A stretch of DNA of 64,000 bases. Origin: Blattamonas nauphoetae. Taxonomy: Eukaryota; Preaxostyla; Oxymonadida. The notes below the pieces were generated by a model that was not told the DNA's origin, did no database searches, and saw only the letters and a list, made by a program, of their open reading frames with translations. This document shows positions 11,743 through 23,900 of this stretch, one piece after another. Position 1 is the first letter of the stretch. Each line of letters begins with the position of its first letter. A program made the translations under genes and the position numbers. The stretch is taken from NCBI GenBank assembly GCA_033064195.1, contig JARBJD010000001.1:186001-250000 (forward strand). The letters run 5' to 3'.

Positions 11743-11825
11743 TGCAAGGAGTGGGATTCGAACCCACGCACCCGAAGATACTAGTACCTTAAACTAGCGC
11801 CTTAGACCAACTCGGCCATCCTTGC
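11743..11825 (-). tRNA. tRNA-Leu (anticodon AAG), left copy
   Basis: An 83-nt gene whose acceptor stem pairs GCAAGGA with TCCTTGC (7 bp), followed by discriminator A. The D arm has the GCCGAG...GGC box A pattern. The anticodon stem CTAGT/ACTAG encloses the loop TTAAGGT with anticodon AAG, reading CUU leucine codons. A long type II variable arm is present, as expected for Leu, and the T arm reads GTGGGTTCGAATCCCAC. There is no intron. The right-arm copy is identical. Confidence 0.97.
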
Positions 11826-12212
11826 TTGAACCTTCGACTCTTTTTTTGTTACTTTATCCTAATTTCACCCTGTCAATCTGTTAAGACCTTTCCTTTTCCT
11901 TTCACTTATCTTTATCATCCACTCTTTCCCATCTCCCACAACACCCATCCCTTCCTTCTCCATTTGACCTCAAAAGGGTCTCCCTCGCACATAAATGCAA
12001 TTCACATTCACGGTCACACTTTCTATTTGCATCCTTCAATTCTTTTCAATTGTTCTCTTCTTGAACACGTTATCCATAAGATTTCTATTCGGGGCCTTGA
12101 TTTTTTTCCTCAAAAAAGAGCTTCTTCGGTGTCAAATACTCAATGAAAACGCAAACTTTAACCAATCGATTTCTCAACGGTATGATTGTGAAATGAATCC
12201 ACTCGAATGCTG

Positions 12213-12830
12213 TCACAGCTCGGACTTGTTTGTGAACACGTTGTGACCGACGATTAACGTTCCATCGACAATTTCTTTCAATAGTCCAGTTTCAAGATAT
12301 TTCTTCACATCTACAATGAAACCAATACAAATATGAATCAAAGCAAAGATAAATGAGATCATCTCAAGATCCATGAAGGATTGAAGCAAACCTTGAAGTC
12401 CTCCAATGTAATGACGTCGTGCAATGACTGCGGGGATGACTGAGTCGACGTCTTGGATATCACCAAGTTTTGCGAGTTGAGCTTTCACAGCCGGGAATGA
12501 ATCTCCCTGGAAAATGCAAGTGAAGAGATAAACAAGAGGGTAATACGAAGACAAATGAGAATTGATGTGATGACACATGTCGATCGAAGAATTGAATCAT
12601 GAAAGAACAAAACGGAATGAAATAGGATGATGACAAACCATAGCCATTGATTGAAGAACATTATAATTCAGGTTGTTATCCTCAAAGAGTTTGATGACTT
12701 CTTTGCATTCCGCGCATCCCATCGAAATAATGATGGTGATCGGTGATTCAAGAAAGATTTCATCAACAAATTTAATGCCAGTGAATATTTCCTCAGAGAA
12801 TAGGGGAAGGATGAGGAAGGGGAGAATCAT
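12213..12830 (-). CDS. Glutaredoxin-like protein with hydrophobic N-terminus and KSEL C-terminus
   Basis: Predicted 134-aa thioredoxin-fold protein in three exons (12639-12830, 12392-12506, 12213-12310), with introns of 132 and 81 nt, both with GTTTG-type donors. The active-site motif is CAEC in SMGCAECKEVIKLF. The cis-proline and glutathione-site region VIPAVIARRHYIGGLQDVKKYL matches the glutaredoxin pattern of TVPxxF...IGGxxDL. The N-terminus MILPFLILPLFS could be a short signal sequence. The C-terminus KSEL resembles an ER-retrieval signal; both together would suggest an oxidoreductase of the secretory pathway, which is inference. Typical glutaredoxin length is 80-120 residues. The whole gene fits inside the 756-bp loop between the two arms. 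Confidence 0.78.
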
Positions 12831-13315
12831 CGATTTGGGATTGAGGGATGATCAAAACATCTCCTTTCTGATGAGAAGGCCTTTCATCTGAATGTTAAAA
12901 ATCAGAGAAGACATAGAAAGAGGCAAATTCATGCCCAGCAAGATCGGATTCACAATCAGACCGTTGAGAAATCGATTGGTTAAAGTTTGCGTTTTCATTG
13001 AGTATTTGACACCGAAGAAGCTCTTTTTTGAGGAAAAAAATCAAGGCCCCGAATAGAAATCTTATGGATAACGTGTTCAAGAAGAGAACAATTGAAAAGA
13101 ATTGAAGGATGCAAATAGAAAGTGTGACCGTGAATGTGAATTGCATTTATGTGCGAGGGAGACCCTTTTGAGGTCAAATGGAGAAGGAAGGGATGGGTGT
13201 TGTGGGAGATGGGAAAGAGTGGATGATAAAGATAAGTGAAAGGAAAAGGAAAGGTCTTAACAGATTGACAGGGTGAAATTAGGATAAAGTAACAAAAAAA
13301 GAGTCGAAGGTTCAA

Positions 13316-13398
13316 GCAAGGATGGCCGAGTTGGTCTAAGGCGCTAGTTTAAGGTACTAGTATCTTCGGGTGCGTGGGTTCGAATCCCACTCCTTGCA
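13316..13398 (+). tRNA. tRNA-Leu (anticodon AAG), right copy
   Basis: Same 83-nt tRNA as the left-arm copy, in mirror orientation. The seven-base-pair acceptor stem, anticodon AAG, long variable arm and T loop TTCGAAT are all intact, and no base differs from the other copy. Both copies should be transcribed, since their promoters are internal. Confidence 0.97.
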
Positions 13399-13741
13399 TC
13401 CTTTTTTCTTTTGCCTTGTTGTTCATTTTGACTTTATCATCTCTTATTCGATTCCACTTTCTTTTTGAGAGCATCGACTCTGGTGTGGATTATTTTGTTC
13501 AAATGAAAAAAGTTCCTACCCAGAAGAATAATCGATGTAGGACACAAATATGTTTCGGGACAAAATTGTGTTCTCCATCAACAGTATTCATAACAAGTAT
13601 GCCATTTTTAGATTTTCTATATGTTCTTGCAGCGGTATTGAGATTCTGAGCTATGATGAAGAAAGAAAACCAGGAAACGAATGATCAAAATATTATAATT
13701 TTCTTCTTCGGAAGTCAACCCAAACCAACTCACAACTCACA

Positions 13742-13997
13742 ATGGGTATGCTCATCGTCTTCCCGTTACGTTGTATGTTCTTTCCTCACAGGAAAAGTAC
13801 ATGGAGCTCTTTCACGCGCTGGCAAAGTCCGCGACCACACCCCGAAGGTTGAACCGACAGCAACAAGCAAGAAACCATCTGGCCGACACAAGATTCGTAT
13901 TGTGTACAAGAAAAGATTTGCAGTGATTGCACCTGGGCAACGACGGGATGGGCCAAACAAGCAAAAGACCAAGGGAGCCAACGCCAATCTGTTGTGA
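13742..13997 (+). CDS. RPS30: 40S ribosomal protein eS30, right copy
   Basis: Second intact copy of the 69-aa eS30 gene, with the same ATGG first exon, the same 46-nt intron (13746-13791) and an identical predicted protein. The mirrored upstream DNA is also shared for several hundred bases, so the promoter was probably duplicated with it and both genes are likely expressed. The copies diverge outward from the loop: the two ATGs are 2.3 kb apart and point away from each other. Confidence 0.93.
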
Positions 13998-14191
13998 GTT
14001 GTCTAAACTTGTGGACTTTCTGCTGGAACATCCTCATTTTTGTGCATGTGGATCTCTTCCTGGTTTTGTTTCGTGAACATTGGCTTCGCCTGTTCTCTTA
14101 ACTTCTTTTCTCAAAACAAAAGCATCAAAAAATGAGTGAAGTGGGTACTGACTGTAATTCCAAGCTCAAAGAACAGAAAGCACGCCTCATT

Positions 14192-14614
14192 TCAGAGGAT
14201 CTCCTCAATTCGTTCGATGTTTCCTCTGATTCGGATGGTGTCGTATGGTCGGGCTTGTGTCATCTTCACCATCCCGTTCCCCTCCAGCACCAGCAACGAC
14301 AGAAACAACCGAGCCTTCCTTCGTCTGCTCACTCCATTCATCAGCTGTTTCGACGAAATACTCCCTTGTTTGTCCTCATCCACAAGTTCAGTGAACAAAT
14401 CCGTTTTTCGGTCTTCCAACAACAGCAGAAACTTCAAAATCCCCGACACTGTCTCGTTTCCCATCCTCCTCTTCTTCTCCCTCTGCTTCTCCAGATATGT
14501 CGATGGCGAGCTGTCCACCTCCCTTCTTCGACGAAGAGGATGCCCTCCGAGCGTCGGCGACGATGGTGGAGACGGCGATGGTGATTCCACTCGCACGCGT
14601 AACACCCCATTCCA
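14192..14614 (-). pseudogene. 5'-truncated RAD21 copy
   Basis: This is the mirrored tail of the RAD21 last exon, about 137 codons including the complete C-terminal winged-helix domain (ILKFLLLLEDRK to the stop). It lacks the N-terminal domain and central region, about 590 residues. It differs from the parent by one missense change (a Val becomes Gly after EDKQ) and several changes near the broken end. The frame is still open to the breakpoint. No promoter is expected, but the 3' part of the gene could be transcribed from flanking DNA. As it stands it cannot bridge SMC1 and SMC3, so I call it a duplication remnant. Confidence 0.8.
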
Positions 14615-14960
14615 TTCTTGTTCTGGTTTTGAAATGTGTGAGTGTTTCGAGGGTCACCTATTGGCTGTGGCTGCCATTATTCTCTTTTGCTGATGATTTT
14701 GGCAAGACTGAGTAAGGTACTCCACATGTACATTCTCATCAATGTTTTTGTCTCGTAATGTTTTCGAATCTTCGTGGAAAAACTCCATGAATCTTGATGA
14801 GGTAATTTTGGGAGATAGTTATAATAATGAATCAGTTATGCTGAAGAGTTTGTATCCCAGAAGAGTTCGAAGGCAATGCATATTCCATGGCCCGACTTAT
14901 CGCATTTTTCATCATGGTGAAAAATGAATTATGGTTTCGTGAGAAACAGATTCGTCGAAA
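14615..14960. other. Unassigned spacer, probable upstream region of the giant gene
   Basis: These 346 bp follow the outer breakpoint of the right arm and precede the first exon I can support for the giant gene. Short open frames exist but none shows convincing protein sequence. A 5' untranslated exon or an additional first coding exon of the giant gene could lie here. Confidence 0.35.
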
Positions 14961-17900
14961 ATGCTTCACACATGCGCTGACCTCGAGTTATTTTTCGACG
15001 AGGTCAACCGTCTCACTATGCAGCTCCTTATGCATACACCATCGAAGGTATTTCTTTCTCCCCCATCTCTCACATGCACCATTCATTATCTCTCACTCGA
15101 TATCTCAGACAATTGGGCTTGACTCTCGATATGTCTTCCCTTTTCGATCGAATCCGACGTTCGTTAAGGCAATCGCCGCTTTATGCGAACGGGCAGGGCC
15201 AAACTATCAACAAATTGTCACATACCTCTTCAAAATCCTTCCTTATGCAGACATGGAACTTGACGTATACATTAAATCAAATAGTCTCTTTCGGGGACTC
15301 CGCGGGACGAATATAGCCCAATCATCTTGGATTGTTCTTGTTTGACTTTCTTTCAAGTCTTGAATCATCCATCTCTTTCTGTCAGTATTACACCATTTCA
15401 CATTGTATCATGGATGCATTGGCTGCTCTGACTGATATGACATATTTTCAATGGCTCGACAACGATTCACAACTCCTCATCCGCGACGCAATTTTCCGAT
15501 TTCTGAAACCAACCAATCCTTATTTGTCTGAAAGCTCCTTTTTCATCTTTTCCTAGCACTGTGAAAGGGATGTACGATCCTTCCATTGAACTCTATGCAC
15601 AACGATGCGAAGAAGAACTTGCACTTCAGATGGGAGGAATTCTAAACCAAGTCCTCACATCATTCAACATCAATGAACCAGTCGAATTGTCTTTTTTTCT
15701 CCTTTTTCTATATTTTTTCCAGTCCTCTGCAATATGCGAAACATGTTTGCGACTCACTTGGGAGCATAAAACTCAATGAAAAAGAAGGGCCTCGCATCCA
15801 AGATTCCTTCCCGTCCAAAATTATCATCTCTTCAACCAAAGTTCTCTGGAATTTAATTGATACTCTTGACACGGCAAAAGTCACGAAAGCGTTTATGCAT
15901 GTCGTATGAAATCACTTTCCAGTAAATTTGTCATAGACAAACGAATGCTTACGTTGCCCAAACCTCAATACTCCCTGGTTTAGCTTCTTCCTTTTAGCAG
16001 CCGCCAACTTCTATGGCCGATGTGCACGTCCAGATGCAGCTGCTGATCAAGAAGTATCCTCTTCTCTTTTTCCTGAAACAACTCTCTCCGTAGCAAAATA
16101 ACCTCCTGTCATCACTTCTAGGAAATCTGGATAAACATTCTACATCTCAATCATATTGGATCTTCCTTGCATGTACAATCTGCAACCTCAACCCGCGTCT
16201 GTACTCAGATCATATGGACAACTTCTCAACTCAAGTCCTGAAATATGCTTTGAAGTCTGCACGCGGCCCAATTTCGCAACAAGTGACATCACTTGTTGCT
16301 CTCCAAAACAACACAGCCACTGCTGCAACCACTGCACCAACAAAGAATCCTCAGCCAGTTGTATTTACTACCATCCCCCGAAACGAGGCATCGACCGTTG
16401 AGGCTGGTCCAAGATCTGGTGAAGATTTCAGAATTGATGGAGCAAACCCAAGTGGTCAAGGCTCTCTCTTTTTGTATGCTCCATCACTCAAAGGTGACAG
16501 ATCAAATGGTGGAGGATTCATCCGCTTTGAACCTGACAGTGAATACACTAGGGGCATTGAAAATATTTATGCATTGGATGCTTTAACAATTGCCCTTCTC
16601 GGTGTTCCGCCTTTTGATCCATACCCTTGGGTCGCTGTCCGCGCCGGAACTGAAGGATTTACCATGCCAGCAAATTTCTCTCTCTTTAATTCTCAAGATT
16701 CACTCTCGCATAGAATGTTTGCACGAAAGAAGGACTTTGTTGTCAACCGAAAAGTTCTTCAGAAGATCAATGACACTCTCTTCCTCAAGAAAAACACTGA
16801 ACTTCCCTTCTACCTCCTCACAGTCCAACCTGCTGCTCGTCTTGTTGCTGCAATGTCTCTCCACAATCTGTCATACATGGATTCAACTGTCTTCCAGCCA
16901 ATTCTCGCAACGAGAACAAAATTCAAGCGTATGCAAAATATCATGCTCCGAGTGCTTCGATATATGCTCCTCCCATCATTTGGATGGTTTGATTCATGGG
17001 CAGAAAATATGGGCCATAAAGTTCTTCTCGGAGAGTATGAATCTCTCAACCGAAAGAAACAAGGAACCGACACCAAAACAGGTTTCGTTGCAGAAACAGC
17101 GTTTTGGGCCACAGGAAAAGAAACAGGAGACAAGCTGAAACTCGAAAGTGCAGCTGATAGTCTCTCCACTATCTCAGGAGCAAACCAAGTTTTGATCCAA
17201 GCCAAGAATGACACCACAATTACAAACAGATTCGCTGATCCGATCTTCACTTCCACAACGAACTCTCATGCTCGCGCAATCTTTGAAGGATTTCTTTCAA
17301 CATCCATCCTTCCTCTCATTCAGAGCCTGGAAAGAAAGTGTGAGTCTGAAGTCGGCTCAACAAAGGGTGGTCTCGCTTCCGTTGAACCTAGCTCATCAGA
17401 AATCGCATCTGTGTTCACTCTTTTGCCAAAAGTCCGTTCATCTGACGATGATTCATTTGATATTGATGTCCACCGTGTGAAGATGTCCGATCTCCCCAAC
17501 ACAAACGCTGAAGTTTCAAGCAACTTTGCCAGCTCCAATCCAATCTCTCTTGCCTCCCCTTGGGATCTCTCTTCCTCATGGTACAAAGCCTCCTTCCTCC
17601 AGCGTGGAGCGATGTCTCCCAGTTTCGTTCCGGATACAATCGGCCTCTCCCAACCACTCCGATTCATCCAACCAACGACTGACGATCCTTACATGGGAGA
17701 TGTTCCCCCGTTCTACGCGTCTCATCTCTTCACTCCGTCCATGTCGAACAGCATCTTTGCGGTGGGTGAAGCACAAGCCACTCGGGATGAGCTTGGCGCT
17801 TTCCCTCACACGACACTGTTCGATCTTCCTCAACTGTCGAAAACGAGATCCAGACAGATCTTCCACATTGGTGACCAGCTCGAATCAGAGTGGGTGAAAA

Positions 17901-20900
17901 AGAAGAAGACCAGACTCGAAACAGATCCTCCGTTCCAACAGGAACTGATCACCAACATCCAAACAGGTGCGGGGATTATCGACCTGGAAACCTCTCTCAC
18001 AAGCACACTGGCAAGTCGGGTTGAGCGAGAGGCTCGTGTGTGGGCATCTTTCAAGCATTACCATCTCATGGTGAAGCGCGAAGCCACACGACCGAAGGAC
18101 ACATCGATTGATGGAGTCAAGAAGAGAGTTATCGCTCACAACAATAAATTTCACGTCCGACCAAATCCACTTCACATCACAAACAGAACCCCACTCTCTG
18201 CCACAACCGACACTTCATTTTCGGTTCAGAGCGAGAAGAGAAGACTGGACGGGATGAAGACATCTCTCGAATATGAAGGTGGAAGACTTGTCCGACGGTC
18301 AGGTCTCGAAGTTGTGAATGTGCTTTTGGATGGATCAGATTTGATCATAGCCGACGAAGACGAACGTGTGGGTGTGTCTGAGGTTCGTGGTCAGATTCCC
18401 AAAAATGCGATCAACCTCGATGATGAAGACGAAGCAGATTATGACCCTTCAGAAGCTCTCTTCGGAGTGGACGGTCTCTGGTCGAATGCTCCTGATCCAT
18501 TGAACGGAAAGCCGAACACTCTCGACGTTGTTTCAGGACGAACCCAATTCGATGTTCGAATTGACGGAAAGAAAGTGAAAGCAGGAGCAGAGTATCGTCC
18601 CGCACCGTCTGCAATGTCGCACGAGTCAATGCGAGTTGTCCTCCAATCTGATGTGATTGTTGTCGAAAAGGAAGCCGTTGATGTCGAACCTCCAGATCCC
18701 AACGAACAGGGTATCACTGACGAAGAAAAGAAGAAAAGAAAGAAGGATCATCGTGAGTGGGTGGACAGGCAGGAGGTCTTGGAACGACGAAAGAAGGATC
18801 CGAGACACTTGAAGTTATACAAAGATATTAGGAAGTTGAGAGATAAGGAATATGACATCGATATTGCGACTCACCGTTCTCGTCCTGCTGTGACAGAAAT
18901 GTCACCAGAAGAAGAAATTGGATACATTCGACATAGACTCAGTGGAAATGAAGATTCACCAGCAGCTGATCTTCTCGCAATCTTGATCTACGAACGAGCA
19001 AGAGAACTAGAATTTCCCAACCTGGAGAAGACAATGACACCAGCCACAGCTAAAGCACTCAAACCGTCATTTTTCACGAGCGACTCGAAACTCTACCAAT
19101 CACCCCTCTTCACTCATTCAATCACCACTCTTTGGTCCGTCATCACAAAAGAACGTGGACTGCCTTCAGTGGCATCTGTCATGATGAATTCCAATGCTCC
19201 ACAAGATAACAAGGACAACCCTGTGATCCTCCCCAACTCCACTCAAAGCAGGTCAGTCTTTAACTCGTTCAGGATGGATACACTCAATGCCATCGCATGT
19301 TCGAGTGATCTTGCATGCACATCAACATCAAATGAAGAATACGCTCAAGTCGCAATGATGGGTACGTCAGAGGCATATGCAGTGTTAGGCCAGATCGCTG
19401 CACAGTTCAGGCTTAATGCAAATCGTGCCCACGCACCATCGCTGCCAGGCGTGAAGGATATCAAAGATCCGAGAGGAAAGTACAGTCAGTACGATCCTCG
19501 TCTTGCCTTCGTGATGGATCTCTTTGAGGACAAGACATTGACATTCCTTCGTATCAATCCGACAAATGGCACTTCCAGGAACGAGTACGACGTCTTGGAT
19601 GATGCATTCTCGTCGTACTTGTCAACGCAAGTCTCATCTCTCCCTCTCATCCTCCCTGATCCACCTCATCTGTCTCCCACTCCTTGTATCACACGCCCAT
19701 TCACATCTCTCATGGCTGCTCGAACACCTTATCTCTACCCTCTCGTCGTCAAACAGAATAAAGTTCTGTATTACTCCCTCCAACAAACAATCGCCGAAAT
19801 CACACCATATTTTGGATTATATGCTCCAGAATCTGCACTGAAAACATTCACATCACCTGGTTATCTCAGGCTTGTTCTTCACAGGCACGCTCCAATCGCT
19901 GTTGCTGCTTCACTCGCCCTCCAGAGGTCGATGTCTCTTCTTCCACTTCATCGAGCATCGATTGTGTTGAGTGTGGTTCGAGAAATCCAGGATCTACCAC
20001 AAACTCTCTCAACTTTCTACTCAATCACATTCCAAGATTCTCGAAAAGCCGATGTTCAGACTCTTGAAAACGATCCATTCTTCACTTCACGTCCACAACT
20101 CTCTGTTGGAGATGCAGGTTTGGGTCTTCTCCCTGTGACCCAAGGTACCACACCGCTTCGCTTCATCCATTCCAACGAACACGTTGTAATGACGATGGCC
20201 AACCTTCTGCTTCTCCTGGTTCAGCAGTGGGATCGATCATTGGTGTGTGAGCTCGCTGCCTTGAATGCTCGTTCAGCTGCCGTCTTCTCCATTCCATTCG
20301 GAAAGCCATCGTCTACTCGATTCGTCGATCTGAACGCAGGACAGGTCAAGCAACATGTTCCTGATTTGAAAAAGAAGGATGACAAAGTTAAGCTTCCTGG
20401 AGCACCAGCAGCTCCGAAGTCGCAGGAGCCAGAGTCATACAATCTCTTTGCTGATTTCACTGGAAACGAGACATTCACCACAAGCGACCTGATGACTCCT
20501 CTCTCTGGAACGTCCATCACCACCCGCCAGCATATGGACACTCTTCTTCAAGTCTGCCAAACTTTGGATGGTGTGTCCATGTTCTTACTTGGACACGGAT
20601 CACCATCAGTTCGTGCGATTGTCCTTCGTCTGGTTCGACAAGTTCATCTTCTTGTCGAATCTGGCCTCGCCTTGTATTCTTCTTCTCATCACGTCCAGAC
20701 ATCTCATCTCAAACGACGAATTACTCAAATTGAAGCGGATCTCGATTTTCTCCTGTCAAACAAACAGAAAGGGCAGGTGGGACAAGGCCAGAAGTCCAAT
20801 GCCGATGAACTCATCAACCAGAACAGTCATGTTTACAGACAAATGCTCCGCAATCTGAAGCGCCTTCTCCTCGAAGCCACGACGGAGCAAGATCCAATTG

Positions 20901-23900
20901 TGGTTCGTCCCACCCTCTACGAAATCATCTCAGGCAGGAGACTATCTCTGGAAGGCCAACTGTACACGGGAGATAACCTCTGGAAAAGAAAACAAGCAAC
21001 CGAACCACAAACATCCAAGTTCACTCCATTCGCTCCAAGTTCTGTCTCTATCCCACACGGAATTTCGGCGCAGTCGATGTACGAACTGCCAAAGTCATCA
21101 ACACTCGTCGCGACGTTGGAGTCAGGTCGACCACGAGTGGGTTCAAGTGTTTCTGATAAACGATCTGCCATTCTCGGAACTCACGTGTACAATTTGAAGA
21201 CAGACGTTGGAAGAGATCATCCATCATTCCTCCAAGAAATGCTCCAAATCGGTGGACGTGATGCCACAGTTGCTGAACAGATGGCACTCTACCCGGATGG
21301 CTATGCACCTGTTCTCCTCTACACCCCACTCTCCGCAAAATGGATCTCAGACTTCGTTGCGAGGCGAGCATCTGTCAAGGCTATCACACCTTCTGCAGGA
21401 TCCACGTGGGTCAATCTTCTTCCCTGCCTCAGAGCACCACTTGCACCATCTGAAATGATTCCTGATGAGCCAAACCTGTCATCGAGTGGCGGTTATGTTT
21501 ATGACAACGATTACAACATTTTCTCGCTTCTTCAAAGCAGAGCTGAAACCAGACTTGCTTCAATCACCTCGTTCTCACTTCTGGGAGCTCTTCGTTCGGC
21601 TCAACAGCTTCCTCTTCGAGCTCTTGGTCGACCACTTGTTGCAAAGGCCTTCAAGTCTTTGATTCAGACAGTCGCATCAGCCCCAGACACAAGCACACTC
21701 AATACTGGAAATCCAGACGGTGCAAAGAAACCATCCGAGTTGATTCAGCTTCTGATATCAAATGGAACAGGCAGACCAGAAAGCAAACTTCCCAATGCTC
21801 CATTTGATCCGGTCCAAACAACTCCATCTATGTTGTGGGTTCTTTCTGTCTTGGGAGGTCTCGATCACCAGTATGCTCGCTGGTCAGCGGAACTCCTCGC
21901 AAGCGATACAGATGTGACGCATCCCAAAGCTTTTCAGCGAGAGATCGAGAAAGAGCAGGAACGACTCAAGGACCTTGCAGTCGATTGCACATCTGCGTCT
22001 ATTTCAGAAGCAATGAATAAAGATGACCAAGCTGTTGCAGACAGAATGAGGAATGCACTCCGACAGACCAACCTCGGAAACCGTGTTGCACGACTCGCAG
22101 ATCGAGTTGTGAACCAAGTCAGGGACGCTGCTCAAAATATTGCTGGGGATGAAGCCAATGAAAGAGATAAACAAAGGAATTCACTCGAACAATATGTCTC
22201 TCTCCATCTCACGTCGCTCCAAGATCTCTTCGCCAATCGCCACTCGCTCGAGACCTTGTGGACGTCCCTTCTTGGCCAGATTACCCATCAATACGGTGCC
22301 AGCGGAAGCACAGTCGGAATTCGTGCTTTCCATCACACCGCTGCCTGGTTCTACAAATCTGTTCACAGAATCCCGGAGAACTATCCATCGGCAATCAAGA
22401 TGGACACCGCCTTCGAATGTGGATTCAGAGAAATGGTTGGCAACACTCTTGTTGGGACTCTTGCTCTGGGGCCAGTGTCATCAGCGGACATGTCGACAGA
22501 ACAATTTCTCAAAGAGAGGAAGGAAAACGTGAAACTCAAAATGAAAACTGACACCGAAGCTCAACCATCTCGAACAGAGACAACTGACCAAGATCCAGAA
22601 CAAGCCAATTCCAGTTTCGAGGAGACAAAGTCAACGTTGTACAGTCCGGCCGAAAACCCTGTGTTCCTTGATGGATTCAACCTCATCCTGAAACAGGTTC
22701 TTCCACAAGTCTTCTCTACGTTGGGATCGACTTTCATGTCGCTGCAATACGCCGGAATGATAGCCCTCTCGAACCTTCATCCTCATTTGATTTTGGACAC
22801 TCTCAATGCATTCGAGACTTGGACGAAGACAGCCTTCCCAAGCATGGAAGTTCTGAAGAAGGAGTTTTCCAACATCAAGGGTGACGATGAGGGACAGAGG
22901 TTGGCGAACAAGAAAGAACAACAAAAATTCATCCGAGCAAAGTTCTCTCCCGTTCAATACATCAACCTCTCCAATCTGATTCCTCGTTTCCTTCGAATCA
23001 TTGCTGAAAACGACTCTTTCAGCCTCGCTCTATCACTCAACCCTGCTCCAATTATGCGTTACTACATGTCTCTTTGCGCAGCTGTCATTGAGTTTCCACT
23101 TCTCCGAAACGGGAAACCGAGAATCCCTGCCTTTGGTGACTATCTTCTCCCGCTCACTCAACGCTCGAAAGGGCAACGCAACATGGCCGGGCGTTCTGTG
23201 AAGACCATTCCAGGAGATATGGACATCAATGACCTCATCATCCGAAACTCGACCGAACAAAACATCGATGAATACGATGAGCTCATGCGGAAACTTGATG
23301 CTGGTGAAGAGGAAGATGACACACTGGGCGATGTTCCCAATTTCACAACTGGGCTTCAGAGTGCCGATTTTGACGTTCCTGAAGCGAATCTCCCGTTCAT
23401 TGGGCCATACTATCAGACAATGTTTATGGGGAAGGGTATGCTGTCACACGTCTTTCCTCAGTACGGGAAGTCTTTGATGAGCAAACCAAACCCAAAACTT
23501 GAAGAACAAGTCAATCGATCGATGAATGTTGTGGTTACTCATTTTACGAAGGGTCAAGCAAATGAAATCGATCTGAAAATTGTGGATGGCAACAGACACA
23601 AAGTGACACTCCTCCTCACAACTCAGCTTGGAAGACCGTCAAATCCGCTTGACTATGTCATGAGAGCAGTTGATTCCATGGGAGCTCTCTCTGCTCTCGC
23701 TCGAGCCTTGTCGGTTGGATTCCTCCCACCCGAAGAACTGAGAATCAATCCTCCTCTTCCGATCATTGCCACGGCAGAAACAGTCAATGAATTCAGTGTG
23801 TCGTGTGGATTAGTTCCATCGATCTTCCTCACAACTGCATCTCTGGAACAGTTAATGAGCAATCACCTCAAGGACATACACCTTTATTCATCGACCAAGC

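Larger units (their letters stand above)
10527..12192. repeat. Left arm of large inverted duplication
   Basis: Positions in this arm pair with positions 12949-14614 on the opposite strand; mirrored coordinates sum to 25141 throughout, so there is no net insertion or deletion. By eye the arms are nearly identical over about 1.66 kb. I found seven mismatches in the outermost 65 bp, one missense difference in the RAD21 tail and one near the loop (12182). The arm contains the last third of the RAD21 terminal exon, an eS30 gene, a tRNA-Leu and 367 bp of apparently non-coding DNA (11826-12192). RAD21 continues without a break into unique sequence to the left, so this arm looks like the parental copy. 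Confidence 0.93.
12949..14614. repeat. Right arm of large inverted duplication
   Basis: Mirror image of 10527-12192. It carries second copies of eS30 and tRNA-Leu on the plus strand and a 5'-truncated RAD21 tail on the minus strand. The outer edge falls inside what was RAD21 coding sequence and then changes abruptly to unrelated sequence, so this arm looks like the derived copy. The stretch 12949-13315 (367 bp, next to the loop) and the spacer 13399-13741 (343 bp, between tRNA and eS30) show nothing recognisable beyond the mirrored sequence and a T-rich eS30 leader. Confidence 0.93.

Noticed and set aside
10527-14614. The palindrome as a plain fold-back sequencing artefact
   Set aside because: The right arm is followed by unique sequence that leads into a different gene, and the arms differ at several bases. 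A simple fold-back read would give exact copies and the same flank on both sides. A misassembly is still possible and is listed for checking.
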